Assembly: GCA_030533405.1 (NCBI GenBank)
Contig: JAUNJF010000021.1
Coordinates: forward strand, 28,205 to 60,234
From: Eubacteriales bacterium
Lineage (GTDB): Bacteria; Bacillota; Clostridia; Lachnospirales; Lachnospiraceae
Reading direction: 5' to 3'
Length of the DNA stretch: 32,030 nucleotides
This document shows, in pieces, positions 1 through 9,493 of the stretch. A program made the position numbers and the translations under genes. Under the pieces are notes generated by a model. That model was not told the DNA's origin and did not search any database. It saw only the letters and a program-made list of their open reading frames with translations. How positions within the stretch are numbered: the first letter of the stretch is position 1; each line of letters begins with the position of its first letter.

Positions 1-3000
1 TAAAGAATGACCTTTGAAATCTTCCGGTCTGTCGATATTGAATTTTTCAAATATGACTTCAAGCTGTTCGCCTTCTGTCTTTCCTTCAATATCTGATAGC
101 TTACCGCTATACATGACTTGATAATTCTCTGGCTTTATTTCCTCATAGTTATCTTTTAAAATACCCATTCGCATAAGACTTGAAGTACCCTCAAATCGTC
201 TATCATCAAGCTCTGGATTATCCTTTAACTGATAAATAGTATAGGTTGGCTCAGCCTGAGCTAAAGTTTCTTTTACTTCATCAGTCTGTTCTATCGTCTC
301 CTCAACCTTTTCTGTTACTTCTACAGTCTCGGTATTCTCAGCCTGTTCCTCTTTCTTTGGTGTATTTTCGTCAATCTCGGCACTCTCTTCACCACGCTCA
401 TCCATATTTAAGAGAGCATTTAAAGCTGAAAGTCTGTCTAACTTTTCTGCAAGCTCTGCTTCTTGTGGAAATTCCTTTGTAACTTCGACCTTTGCGGTTT
501 CAAGCTGTTGCTCTACATTTACAAGCTTGGTCTGAGCTTCTTCAAGCTGTGCTGGCATTGCTTCTAATGTATTGTTGATACGGGTAATGTTACCACTTGG
601 ATCTGCACCTACTTCCAAAGGATGACTCATTGCACCTTTCATATTCAGCACAAATTTATTATTAAAGCTGTCAAAGGTAACATTCATCTTAAAACCAAGA
701 TACTCGCCTACATCAGCACTTGCATTGATACCTTTTAATTCTTTGCACATAGCAATAAGAGCAGTTCCGGCTTCTTTTCTATCCGTATATTCCTTACCGC
801 CTACAGTCATTAAAAACTCGGACGTTTCGGCTGGCTTCTTAGCTTCATACTGTGCAATATCAGCCTTAAAACCTTCAATACGCTCTGAAAGTCTTGCTAT
901 CTGCTGTGGGTAATGCTGCGTGATATTATCTTCAAGTCTGTATCTCTGGCTCGTATGGTTCGCTTTCATAAGCTTAAGCTTTGATACCTGTATATCGAGG
1001 TCCATTTTCTCTTTGATATATGGATTTCCTGTTGCAAGAGCCTTAACCTCTGCATAAGATAATGCTGCTTCATCCACATCCTCACAGCTTCTTACAGGAG
1101 ATTTACTTGTCATAATCTGACCGATAAACTTCTGCTTATTCTCTATAAGCTGCCATGAATAAGAATCAAATGTACCCTCTGTTACATAACGGAAAATCTT
1201 TACTTTAGGATTGATATTACCTTGTCTTAAAATACGACCTTCCTGCTGTTCAATATCAGACGGTCTCCAAGGCACATCCAAATGATGCAAAGCAATTAAC
1301 TTATCCTGAACATTTGTACCAGCTCCCATCTTTGCTGTAGAACCAAGCAAAAATCGAACCTGTCCGCTTCTTACCTTTGCAAATAGTTCTGCTTTTCTGG
1401 TTTCAGTATTGGCATCATGAATAAATGCTATCTCATCCGCTGGAACACCCTTTGCTACAAGTTTATCTCTGATATCCTCATAGACATTAAATGTACCATC
1501 GCCCTTTGGAGTTGATAAATCACAGAAAATTAGCTGTGTGGACTTCTCAGGCTTAGTCTGCTCCCATATCTCAAATGCCTTTTCTACACATACTGCCGAC
1601 TTTGAGTTTTCATCATCTGGTAGCATAGGATTCATAAGTCTCTGGTCAAGTGCAAGCTTTCTTCCGTCATTGGTAATTTTAAGCATATTATCAACGGATG
1701 CATCCACTCGTCTGTCTCTTACTGCTTCTGCTCTATCAGCCAGAGATTCCACCATTTCTTTCTGGAACTCACTTGGCTTCAATACCACATTTTCATATTC
1801 TGCTTCTGGAACAGGCAGTTTTAACATATCTGGAGTCTGAATATCCGCCGCTTCTTTGAAAAGACTTATAAGCTCTGGCAAATTGAAAAACTTTGCAAAT
1901 CTTGTCTTGGCTCTATATCCTGTTCCTTCAGGTGCAAGCTCAATAGCGGTCTGTGTTTCGCCAAATGAAGCCGCCCAAGCATCAAACTGACCTAACCCCA
2001 AACGATTCAGCGTACCAAACTGTAGATAACGCATATTGGTATAAAGCTCTGTCATACTGTTTGAAATTGGTGTACCTGTGGCAAAGGTTACACCCTTACC
2101 GCCTGTCAGCTCATCAAGGTACTGACACTTTGCAAACATATCTGATGACTTTTGTGCTTCTGTCTGTGCTATACCAGCCACATTACGCATCTTGGTATAT
2201 AAAAACAGATTCTTATAATTGTGGCTCTCATCCACGAATAATCTATCTACACCAAGTTGCTCAAAGGTAACTACATTATCTTTTCGGCTCTGATCATTAA
2301 GCTTATCAAGTCTTGTTTGCAAGCCTTTCTTGGTCTTTTCCATTTGCTTAATAGTATAACGCTCGCCCTTGTCAGCTTTCATCTGGTCGATTGCCGCTGT
2401 AATATCCTCAATCTGTCTTTCGATAATGGTTATCTGTCTTTCCTGCGATAAAGGAATCTTCTCAAACTGACTGTGACCGATAATAACTGCATCATAATCA
2501 CCGGTGGCAATTCTTGAACAGAATTTCTTTCGATTAGCTGGTTCAAAGTCTTTCTTAGTTGCAGCTAAAATATTCGCACCAGGATATAATCGCAAGAAAT
2601 CACTTGCCCACTGCTCTGTTAAATGATTCGGTACTACAAATAATGACTTCTGACATAAGCCAAGTCTTTTACTTTCCATAGCAGCCGCAGTCATTTCAAA
2701 GGTCTTACCAGCACCTACGCAATGTGCAAGCAAGGTATTATTACCATACAGTACATGAGCAACAGCATTTTTCTGATGTGGCTTTAATTCAATATCTGGA
2801 GTCATACCCGGAAACTTAAGATGTGCTCCGTCATATTCTCTCGGACGAGTAGAATTAAATAATTCATTGTACTTTGCAACAAGAGCCTGTCTGCGGTCTG
2901 GATCTCTGAATATCCAATCCTTAAAGGCTTCTCTGATAGCTTCCTGCTTCTGACTTGCAATCGTTGTCTCTTGCTTATTAAGGACACGCTTTTCTTTTCC

Positions 3001-6000
3001 ATCCTCTTCTATGGTGTCATAGATACGGGTATCCTTTAAATTAAGAGAATCCTCTAAAATCTTATAAGCATTGGCTCTGCTTGTACCATAGGTCATATTT
3101 ACAAGTGAGTTGCCATAGTCAGCATTTTTGCCCTTAACATTCCATTCTCCTGTTACCGGCGAGAACTGTATTCCCATCACATCTCGTCTCAAAAGATAAT
3201 CTGGAGTATTGAAGGTATCACGCATAAAATCTTCAATATACTTCTTATCAATCCAAGTCGCACCGATACGCACCTCAATTTCAGATGCATCAAGCTCCTT
3301 TGGCTGGACCTGCGTAAGAGCATGAACATTGATTGCAAATTCTGGATGATTTTCAGCAATAGTCTCAGCTATTGCAAGCTTCTCTCTGACATTACCAGAC
3401 AGATATTCGTCTGCTGTTTCCCAGCTATCGGTTATAGGATTCTGGAAGATTACACCTCTAAGCTCTTCTGTAAGCACATCCTTGTCCTTACCTGTAAGCT
3501 CTGCCATATAATCAAGATTGACCTTTGCTTTTTCTCCAAGTGATACTGCTAATGCTTCGCTTGCTGTATCAACACTTGTAACAATCTCAGCTTTCTTAAT
3601 AGTTCTCTTGGTAAACATATCTGCTTTACCCTTGAAATTACCTTCATCATCCAGCTTTTCAAGAGAACATAAAAGGCAATAGCTACTGTCCTGTGAGAAC
3701 GCTCGCTTATTGCCTTGTGAATTGATGAGTCCATATTTTTTTGAAAAATCATCATATAATTGATTAAGTTCTGCCTGCTTACCCTTAATTGCACTATCCG
3801 AATACTCTTCAAGCTGCATATTGATAAGCTCCTGTGTGCAGTTTCTAATGCCTACCATACCTTTGATACGCTCAGCCATTGTATCTGCTACATCTACAGG
3901 ACGCATTACAGAATTTTCTCTGTAATAAACCTGATTATCAACTACTGTGTAACTGAAATTCTTTACATTAGGATCTGCTGGTATGGTTTCAACCTGCATT
4001 TCCTCTTCTAAATCAGAAAGCTCTACTTCTTCGATGTGTCCTGTAATTCGTCCAATCGCTTCTTCAAGCTGTTCCTCAAATGGTCTGCTCTCATCTGGCT
4101 GACAGGTACTTTCCATTCCGAAAGGTCCTGATACCATCGCCATTTTACCAACTACCTGTTCTGGATGATCTGCGAAGTATGAGTTCATGGTAATACCATC
4201 TTCATTTTCTGCTAAATGCACCCAATCAGGCTGAATATCCATAAGTCTATCTCTCTTCTGGAAAAACAGAATATCTGATGTTACCTCAGTTCCAGCATTT
4301 GCCTTAAAAGCAGTGTTTGGAAGTCTGACTGCACCAAGAAGGTCTGCTCTTTGTGCAAGATATTTTCTAACCTCTGAACTTGCCTTATCCATTGTTCCCT
4401 TACTTGTGATAAATGCTACTACACCACCCGGACGAACCTTATCGAGTGCCTTTGCAAAGAAATAATCATGGATAAGGAAATTATTTTTATCATACTGCTT
4501 ATCAGCTACCTTATACTGACCAAATGGAACATTACCTATGGCAACATCAAAGAAGTCATTAGGATAATCGGTCTTTTCAAAACCTTTTATCTGTACATCT
4601 GCCTGTGGATATAGCTGCTTTGCAATTCGACCTGTTATATCATCAAGCTCAACACCATATAACCTGCTATGCTCCATTGTAGGCGGCAGCATACCAAAGA
4701 AATTACCGATACCCATTGAAGGCTCTAACACATTGCCTTTACTAAATCCCATATTTTCGAGAGCATGATACATACTGCGAATGACTGTAGGACTTGTATA
4801 ATGAGCATTTAAGGTACTTTCTCTTGCCATTTTATACTCTTCTGGAGTAAGAAGTGCTTTTAATTCTGCATATTCGCTTGCCCAATTACTCTTTGTTTCA
4901 TCAAAAGCATCTGCAAGACCACCCCAGCCAACATACTGCGCTAATGTTTCCTGTTCTGCTGGATTGGCAATTCTGCCCTCGCTCTCAATCTGGTTAAGCA
5001 TTTTTATAGCATTTACATTTCTTCTGAATTTCTCCTTTGGAGTACCTTCGCCTAAATGCCTATTGATAATATTGTAATTGATACCCTTACTACGGTCTGG
5101 CTCTGGTTTCTTTGCTTCTTCCTTTGGCTCGTTTTCTTCCCAAGGAAAAGTCAGTTCTTCAGCTTCAACAGCTTTACTTTCTTTTGCTTCTTCATTAGCT
5201 GCATGATTGCCCTTATCATCAATTACAACTACTTCCTCTTCTGGAACCTGTGCAATAAGAACACCTTCTCGCCTGATTTCCTCGATATCATCAGCACTAA
5301 AGCGAATTTCCTCTCCGTCAGAAGAATCATAACCTATAAGTTCCTGCTCCTTTGAGATATTCTGGTCTGAAAGAATATCAACCACATATCCATTATCAAG
5401 AGCAACTACATCGCCATCTATTAGTTCCTCTATATCTGTGACATCAACAACCTCTGGATGATTATAAGCTTCTACCGCCTTATCCTGTGCAGCTATTTCA
5501 CGCTCTATTTGTGGTAATAATGCTTTTGCATCTTCCTCGGTCTCAAAGGTATAAACAGTTCCGTCAATGCTCTTGCAATAGTCCTGTTTTTCCTTATCCC
5601 AAATAGCATAGTTTTCGCCCCAAGCAAAGGCATCACTTGTCTCCACAACAGACAATCTTGGTTCTCTTTGAGCCTGTCTTTCAAGCTCTTTTTGCGCTTT
5701 ATCAAGTTTATACTGTTCATAAGCTTCTTTTGCCTGTGGTGATAAGTATTTATCTTCCTGAACAAGTTCACGAATACGCTTCTCAACTACATTCCAATTA
5801 AGAAGCACCGTTGCATAAGGACTGCCATAGTTACCCTTTGCAAGTTTGATACCTTTTCCATCATGGTCATTATGAGACATATCACTCCCCGGAAGTCCAC
5901 CAGAACCACCGCCAATACCATACTCATGTTTTAGGAAATCTACATTGTCCTTTTTGTCATGACCTTCTGAAAAATGCTCATAAATACGAAATGCTCCTTG

Positions 6001-8103
6001 AGAAAAACCGCTACCTCTTGTAAGTGCAAAATCTATCTCATCCTGAGTAATAAAGCTCTCGGTTCTTACATCAAGACTTTCCTTTAATGGGAATACCAAT
6101 CTTTCTGTATCAAGATCTGCAACTTCATCCATTAAATATTCTGGAGATTTTACATATTTCCATCTAAGTGATAACTCTCCGCTATCAAGGCGCATTTTTG
6201 CATCTAATAATTCGTCAGCAATAAGGTTTCTTCCTTCGTGAGTAGAAAGAAGTTCCATAAGCCTTGCTTCGCTATCTGGGAAATTATTGCCCTTAATGCC
6301 GATACTATCTGGTGTTTCTCCTATACCATCCCTAAAGAAAAAATAAAGCTGATTTGCAACTCTTTTCTGTTCAAAAGAGTCTACCAGAAACGCTTCAGGT
6401 CTGCTCATATACTCGCCTGTTTCAACAAGTGTACGAATATTCTGCTCAATCTCAGGCCAACCCATTACCATGATTGGCGCATCTTTCGCAGATGTTCCAT
6501 ATCCTACACCCATACCTCTGTCATCAAACCAAACTGACACAGGATCTCCATTAAATTCAAAGCCTTTTCCTGTAGTTCCATATTCTGCCTTTAGGAAACC
6601 AATCATTTCTTCTGGAGTCTTATGTTCTGAATATTTCGCATAGATTCTTTTTCTGCTGTTTGAGTTTCCACCACCACTACGAAGAATGGTATCTAAATGC
6701 TCTTTCGGTAAAGAAAAAGCAGCGGGCATTGTATATTTCATACTTGCTTCCGCTGCTACGATATTTCCCATCTGTTCCTCAAAACTTGGAAACAGACTTA
6801 ATTGTTCATACTTAGGCTCTGGTGCATTTTCTGCTCGAAGTAAAGTATCTTCTACAGGCTGTAAACCAGCTCGTTCAGAACGATTTCCTCCGCTGATGCT
6901 CTGATGTTCTCCATTTTCTGTACCCAAAGCATCTGATTTGATTCCTTCAAGCTCTCCGTTATCCCTTCCGTTTTCGCCATTTGATTCATTAGGCTCTCTA
7001 ATCTCTCCTCTGCCTGCGTCTGGATAGTCAAGAGATGCTCTTTCAATTTCCCTTTCATCAGAAACGCTGAATAAACTCCCTTGTGATAATCCTTCAGAAA
7101 GCTCTCCCTCATCATTCCGTACTTGGTTACTGTCCCCTCCGGCTGTGGATCCGCCTGTAATGTCGGGATCATGTAATCCCCGTTTTTCTCGTATGCTATA
7201 TTCATCGCTATCGCCCCTTTCTACGCCTTTTGGTGCGTTATCAATATATTCTTCGTGTCCGTTTTCACTTTCACGCTTTAAAGCATTATAATCACGCTCA
7301 GGACTATTTGCAAGTCCTTTTTCTGGTACACGCATATTTTCGTGTGATTTTTCATAAGCAGCTATTTCTTTTCCAATTTCCTGTAAAATTGGACTTGTTA
7401 AATCTGATGTAGCATTACCTAAAATATTAAGAACATCAGGTGAATTGAACTCATGGATATAATTAAAACTTACCTCATCCAAAATATCCCTGGTCTCATA
7501 ACCACACCTTGATAAAACAGAAAATGCGATGCTTGCTGAAAGTGTTTCTCTAAGTCTGATATCTAAATTCTGCTCATCATATCCTTCAAGAAAACTACCC
7601 TCGACCATATACTGAAGGTCTGGTAAAAGTTCTCCATAATAATCTAATGCAATATGGTCAGATAGTTCCGCTATTCTCTGCTCAAATGATTTCTCTGGAT
7701 CTGTCTCACCATAAATATTTTCAAGTCTTTTTAATACATCCTCTTTGTGTTCCTCTTTCATCTTCCACAAGTTCGGATCTTTACCAATTCTTCTTGCCTT
7801 ATGAACATCAGATACATCAAACACATATTTAAGTTTTTTTCCTCTGTCATAAGATTCATCAATTAAAGCAATACCTTTGGCACCCTTATTAACCCAGCAA
7901 TTCATTTTTTCATTCCAGAACTCTAAGCTGGCACATGCTGTAGCATCTGGTCTTTGTGCATATATAAGAAGCTGGTCCTTAAAAGGATATCTATATATTC
8001 TTGCGGCTGTTTCAAGGTATTTTGCCCATTCCATTTCATTTTTTACAACTTCCTGAGCTGTAGCCTGTGCAAGTCCTGATATTAAATCATACTTCGTAAC
8101 CAT
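1..8103 (-). CDS. Giant SNF2-type helicase / N6-adenine DNA methylase of ICE (3' end outside window)
   Basis: The frame is open from the ATG at 8103 to the window edge: 2701 codons with no stop, so the C-terminus is missing. An AAAGGAG site precedes the ATG. Visible parts are: an N-terminal domain typical of these ICE proteins (residues 1-270); a G/S/E/N/D-rich linker (about 280-440) that overlaps a tnpV-like gene in another frame; an adenine methylase with motif I EPSMGIGNFF (about 1125) and NVPFG in place of NPPF (about 1188); and a helicase with Walker A GAGKT (about 1795), DESH (about 1955), TGTPISNS, and the C-terminal helicase motif EGRILRQG (about 2285). A YodL-like segment follows near residue 2640. 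Such proteins are carried by Tn1549-like ICEs next to topoisomerase III and probably act in element DNA processing or protection from restriction. That role is inferred; the domain assignment is firm. Confidence 0.93.
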   Translation of the reverse strand, partial: MVTKYDLISGLAQATAQEVVKNEMEWAKYLETAARIYRYPFKDQLLIYAQRPDATACASLEFWNEKMNCWVNKGAKGIALIDESYDRGKKLKYVFDVSDVHKARRIGKDPNLWKMKEEHKEDVLKRLENIYGETDPEKSFEQRIAELSDHIALDYYGELLPDLQYMVEGSFLEGYDEQNLDIRLRETLSASIAFSVLSRCGYETRDILDEVSFNYIHEFNSPDVLNILGNATSDLTSPILQEIGKEIAAYEKSHENMRVPEKGLANSPERDYNALKRESENGHEEYIDNAPKGVERGDSDEYSIREKRGLHDPDITGGSTAGGDSNQVRNDEGELSEGLSQGSLFSVSDEREIERASLDYPDAGRGEIREPNESNGENGRDNGELEGIKSDALGTENGEHQSISGGNRSERAGLQPVEDTLLRAENAPEPKYEQLSLFPSFEEQMGNIVAAEASMKYTMPAAFSLPKEHLDTILRSGGGNSNSRKRIYAKYSEHKTPEEMIGFLKAEYGTTGKGFEFNGDPVSVWFDDRGMGVGYGTSAKDAPIMVMGWPEIEQNIRTLVETGEYMSRPEAFLVDSFEQKRVANQLYFFFRDGIGETPDSIGIKGNNFPDSEARLMELLSTHEGRNLIADELLDAKMRLDSGELSLRWKYVKSPEYLMDEVADLDTERLVFPLKESLDVRTESFITQDEIDFALTRGSGFSQGAFRIYEHFSEGHDKKDNVDFLKHEYGIGGGSGGLPGSDMSHNDHDGKGIKLAKGNYGSPYATVLLNWNVVEKRIRELVQEDKYLSPQAKEAYEQYKLDKAQKELERQAQREPRLSVVETSDAFAWGENYAIWDKEKQDYCKSIDGTVYTFETEEDAKALLPQIEREIAAQDKAVEAYNHPEVVDVTDIEELIDGDVVALDNGYVVDILSDQNISKEQELIGYDSSDGEEIRFSADDIEEIRREGVLIAQVPEEEVVVIDDKGNHAANEEAKESKAVEAEELTFPWEENEPKEEAKKPEPDRSKGINYNIINRHLGEGTPKEKFRRNVNAIKMLNQIESEGRIANPAEQETLAQYVGWGGLADAFDETKSNWASEYAELKALLTPEEYKMARESTLNAHYTSPTVIRSMYHALENMGFSKGNVLEPSMGIGNFFGMLPPTMEHSRLYGVELDDITGRIAKQLYPQADVQIKGFEKTDYPNDFFDVAIGNVPFGQYKVADKQYDKNNFLIHDYFFAKALDKVRPGGVVAFITSKGTMDKASSEVRKYLAQRADLLGAVRLPNTAFKANAGTEVTSDILFFQKRDRLMDIQPDWVHLAENEDGITMNSYFADHPEQVVGKMAMVSGPFGMESTCQPDESRPFEEQLEEAIGRITGHIEEVELSDLEEEMQVETIPADPNVKNFSYTVVDNQVYYRENSVMRPVDVADTMAERIKGMVGIRNCTQELINMQLEEYSDSAIKGKQAELNQLYDDFSKKYGLINSQGNKRAFSQDSSYCLLCSLEKLDDEGNFKGKADMFTKRTIKKAEIVTSVDTASEALAVSLGEKAKVNLDYMAELTGKDKDVLTEELRGVIFQNPITDSWETADEYLSGNVREKLAIAETIAENHPEFAINVHALTQVQPKELDASEIEVRIGATWIDKKYIEDFMRDTFNTPDYLLRRDVMGIQFSPVTGEWNVKGKNADYGNSLVNMTYGTSRANAYKILEDSLNLKDTRIYDTIEEDGKEKRVLNKQETTIASQKQEAIREAFKDWIFRDPDRRQALVAKYNELFNSTRPREYDGAHLKFPGMTPDIELKPHQKNAVAHVLYGNNTLLAHCVGAGKTFEMTAAAMESKRLGLCQKSLFVVPNHLTEQWASDFLRLYPGANILAATKKDFEPANRKKFCSRIATGDYDAVIIGHSQFEKIPLSQERQITIIERQIEDITAAIDQMKADKGERYTIKQMEKTKKGLQTRLDKLNDQSRKDNVVTFEQLGVDRLFVDESHNYKNLFLYTKMRNVAGIAQTEAQKSSDMFAKCQYLDELTGGKGVTFATGTPISNSMTELYTNMRYLQFGTLNRLGLGQFDAWAASFGETQTAIELAPEGTGYRAKTRFAKFFNLPELISLFKEAADIQTPDMLKLPVPEAEYENVVLKPSEFQKEMVESLADRAEAVRDRRVDASVDNMLKITNDGRKLALDQRLMNPMLPDDENSKSAVCVEKAFEIWEQTKPEKSTQLIFCDLSTPKGDGTFNVYEDIRDKLVAKGVPADEIAFIHDANTETRKAELFAKVRSGQVRFLLGSTAKMGAGTNVQDKLIALHHLDVPWRPSDIEQQEGRILRQGNINPKVKIFRYVTEGTFDSYSWQLIENKQKFIGQIMTSKSPVRSCEDVDEAALSYAEVKALATGNPYIKEKMDLDIQVSKLKLMKANHTSQRYRLEDNITQHYPQQIARLSERIEGFKADIAQYEAKKPAETSEFLMTVGGKEYTDRKEAGTALIAMCKELKGINASADVGEYLGFKMNVTFDSFNNKFVLNMKGAMSHPLEVGADPSGNITRINNTLEAMPAQLEEAQTKLVNVEQQLETAKVEVTKEFPQEAELAEKLDRLSALNALLNMDERGEESAEIDENTPKKEEQAENTETVEVTEKVEETIEQTDEVKETLAQAEPTYTIYQLKDNPELDDRRFEGTSSLMRMGILKDNYEEIKPENYQVMYSGKLSDIEGKTEGEQLEVIFEKFNIDRPEDFKGHSL
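6852..7205 (-). CDS. tnpV: TnpV-like protein encoded out of frame inside the giant helicase gene
   Basis: This is a 117-residue reading frame that does not share the frame of the helicase/methylase gene around it. I recognise the TnpV family (transposon-encoded protein, function unknown) from its succession of features: NGDYMIP near the start, KYGMMRESFLK, GKLKEHL, QAEERLESLMNQMAK, then WVQKMENIRASAEEIV near the end. Length and motif order fit a complete TnpV. The sequence GAAAGGGG lies 8 nt before the ATG, a plausible ribosome-binding site. The giant protein reads through the same DNA as a low-complexity linker, which suggests overprinting or in-frame absorption of an old tnpV. Expression has not been shown. 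The family match is from memory and not a search. Confidence 0.72.
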   Translation of the reverse strand: MNIAYEKNGDYMIPTLQADPQPEGTVTKYGMMRESFLKDYHKGVYSAFLMKGKLKEHLLTIQTQAEERLESLMNQMAKTEGITESLKESNQMLWVQKMENIRASAEEIVLNELVYSL

Positions 8104-8174
8104 TAAAACTCCTTTCTATGAAACGAGGGCAGCTTAATCAGCCACCCTCTTATCATAAATGTTATATAAATCGC

Positions 8175-9326
8175 TTAAATCACAGTTTCTTTCTTCTTGC
8201 CCAGATCCTTCGCCGGATCCTTTTTTTCTCCTGAAGCGATTTCTTTCTTTTTTTCTGCAAGTCTTTCCTTTAAGGATGCTCTGGTTTCCTCTTTTTCAGC
8301 CTTTTTATCAACTGCCTTTTCTTCCTTTGCAGGTGTTTTATCTTCCTTGGCAGCTTCTTTTTCAGCCTGTCTTTCATCTGCCCTATCAGCTCGGAATACT
8401 TCGTGAGAATCAGCATCATACTGATATACATGGTCTGAAAGTCGGTCCTGTGGAGCAACCTGCGTCTCATTGACTTCCTTTACCATATTTTCAAGGTCTC
8501 TAAGCTCCATTCCCGCATCTGCCGGAACAACGAGACACTCATGAATACTTGAAGGTAAGATAAAGAAATCATCGCCAATCTTTTCTCTAATAGAATCCAT
8601 AAGCTTATCATCAAGAAGTGCCGCTGCACCATTTAACTTTTCTTCATTAGAGATAACATACATTTTTTCTTCTGGTGGCATCATAGCGCTGAGCATTGCT
8701 TCTGCCATATCCCTGTCTCCACCACATTCCTCAATCATCTGTGGTAACATCATTTCAGCCATTACCTCATTCATGGACTTAAATGTGGAAGGTGATAAAG
8801 ACTCCAGATTAGAAATGGCAATATCGTGTAATTCTTCCTGTGTTACTCCCCAGCTTTCCATAAGCTGATTTGTAATCGGTACACTCATAGAACCATTTTC
8901 ATCAGAACCAAGCATTACACAGTATGTGACAGCTAAATCATCCATTTCACTATGAGGACGCTGTGCAAGAAGCTCTGCGTTATCTTCCATACCAATAACT
9001 CTTGGTGCGATATGGTCCTTTGCCTGCTCAAAATCTGTAATCTTTGTAATATCAAAGGACTTATCTACCTCGTGATCCATGCGGACAGTTGCAATATTCT
9101 GTAAGATATCCTCAATGCTTTCTCCATCCTGATAGCTTTCATAATAGCTATTAAGATAAATGGTTGGAGAAACATTACTATCTGGACTTGTAATTGTAAG
9201 TCCATCAAGCTGCTCATTATTCTTCTGTACTGTATTTATTTGAACATTGCTGTCCTCAAACTTCTCAGGGAGAAAATCCTTAATCTCATCAGCAATCGTT
9301 TCCTTAAACTCATCATAATTCATCAT
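8175..9326 (-). CDS. DUF5688 family protein
   Basis: This 383-residue protein matches, in length and character, the DUF5688 proteins found beside topoisomerase III in clostridial ICEs. Their biochemical function is unknown. The first 310 residues look globular and acidic; from about 315 the protein becomes a Lys/Glu/Ala-rich, probably helical or coiled tail. The tail contains SLKERLAEKKKEI from residue 351, about 33 residues from the C-terminus, a pattern shared with two other proteins of this element. The start overlaps the stop of the 51-aa gene upstream (TAATG), so the two are translationally coupled. There is no signal peptide or membrane segment. It lies 71 bp upstream of the giant helicase gene. 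Confidence 0.8.
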   Translation of the reverse strand: MMNYDEFKETIADEIKDFLPEKFEDSNVQINTVQKNNEQLDGLTITSPDSNVSPTIYLNSYYESYQDGESIEDILQNIATVRMDHEVDKSFDITKITDFEQAKDHIAPRVIGMEDNAELLAQRPHSEMDDLAVTYCVMLGSDENGSMSVPITNQLMESWGVTQEELHDIAISNLESLSPSTFKSMNEVMAEMMLPQMIEECGGDRDMAEAMLSAMMPPEEKMYVISNEEKLNGAAALLDDKLMDSIREKIGDDFFILPSSIHECLVVPADAGMELRDLENMVKEVNETQVAPQDRLSDHVYQYDADSHEVFRADRADERQAEKEAAKEDKTPAKEEKAVDKKAEKEETRASLKERLAEKKKEIASGEKKDPAKDLGKKKETVI

Positions 9327-9481
9327 TACTGTGCACCTCCCTTTGCTTTTTCTGCATCCTTCATAGCCTTTTCCATAAGCTTCTTAACCCCTTCGTTATA
9401 GGCTACAAGTCTTGCCTTTTCTCTGTCAGCATTTCTACTTGCTGTCATACTACCTGTGTTAATTGCGCTCTTTACATGCAT
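9326..9481 (-). CDS. Small conserved-looking protein, 51 aa
   Basis: This short frame begins MHVKSAINTG and ends KAKGGAQ. A perfect AGGAGG lies 9 nt before the ATG, and the stop overlaps the start of the DUF5688 gene (TAATG). Those two facts argue for a real gene. The second half is a charged helix rich in Lys, Glu and Ala, with no membrane segment. I do not recognise the family. The position between topoisomerase III (12 bp away) and DUF5688 places it in the DNA-processing operon. Confidence 0.7.
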   Translation of the reverse strand: MHVKSAINTGSMTASRNADREKARLVAYNEGVKKLMEKAMKDAEKAKGGAQ

Positions 9482-9493
9482 TGCTTTTTCCTC

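Noticed and set aside
246-6904. Many plus-strand and off-frame reading frames of 60-120 codons across the giant helicase gene.
   Set aside because: They lie opposite or within a continuous 2701-codon frame, show no family features and lack ribosome-binding sites. Only the tnpV-like frame was kept.
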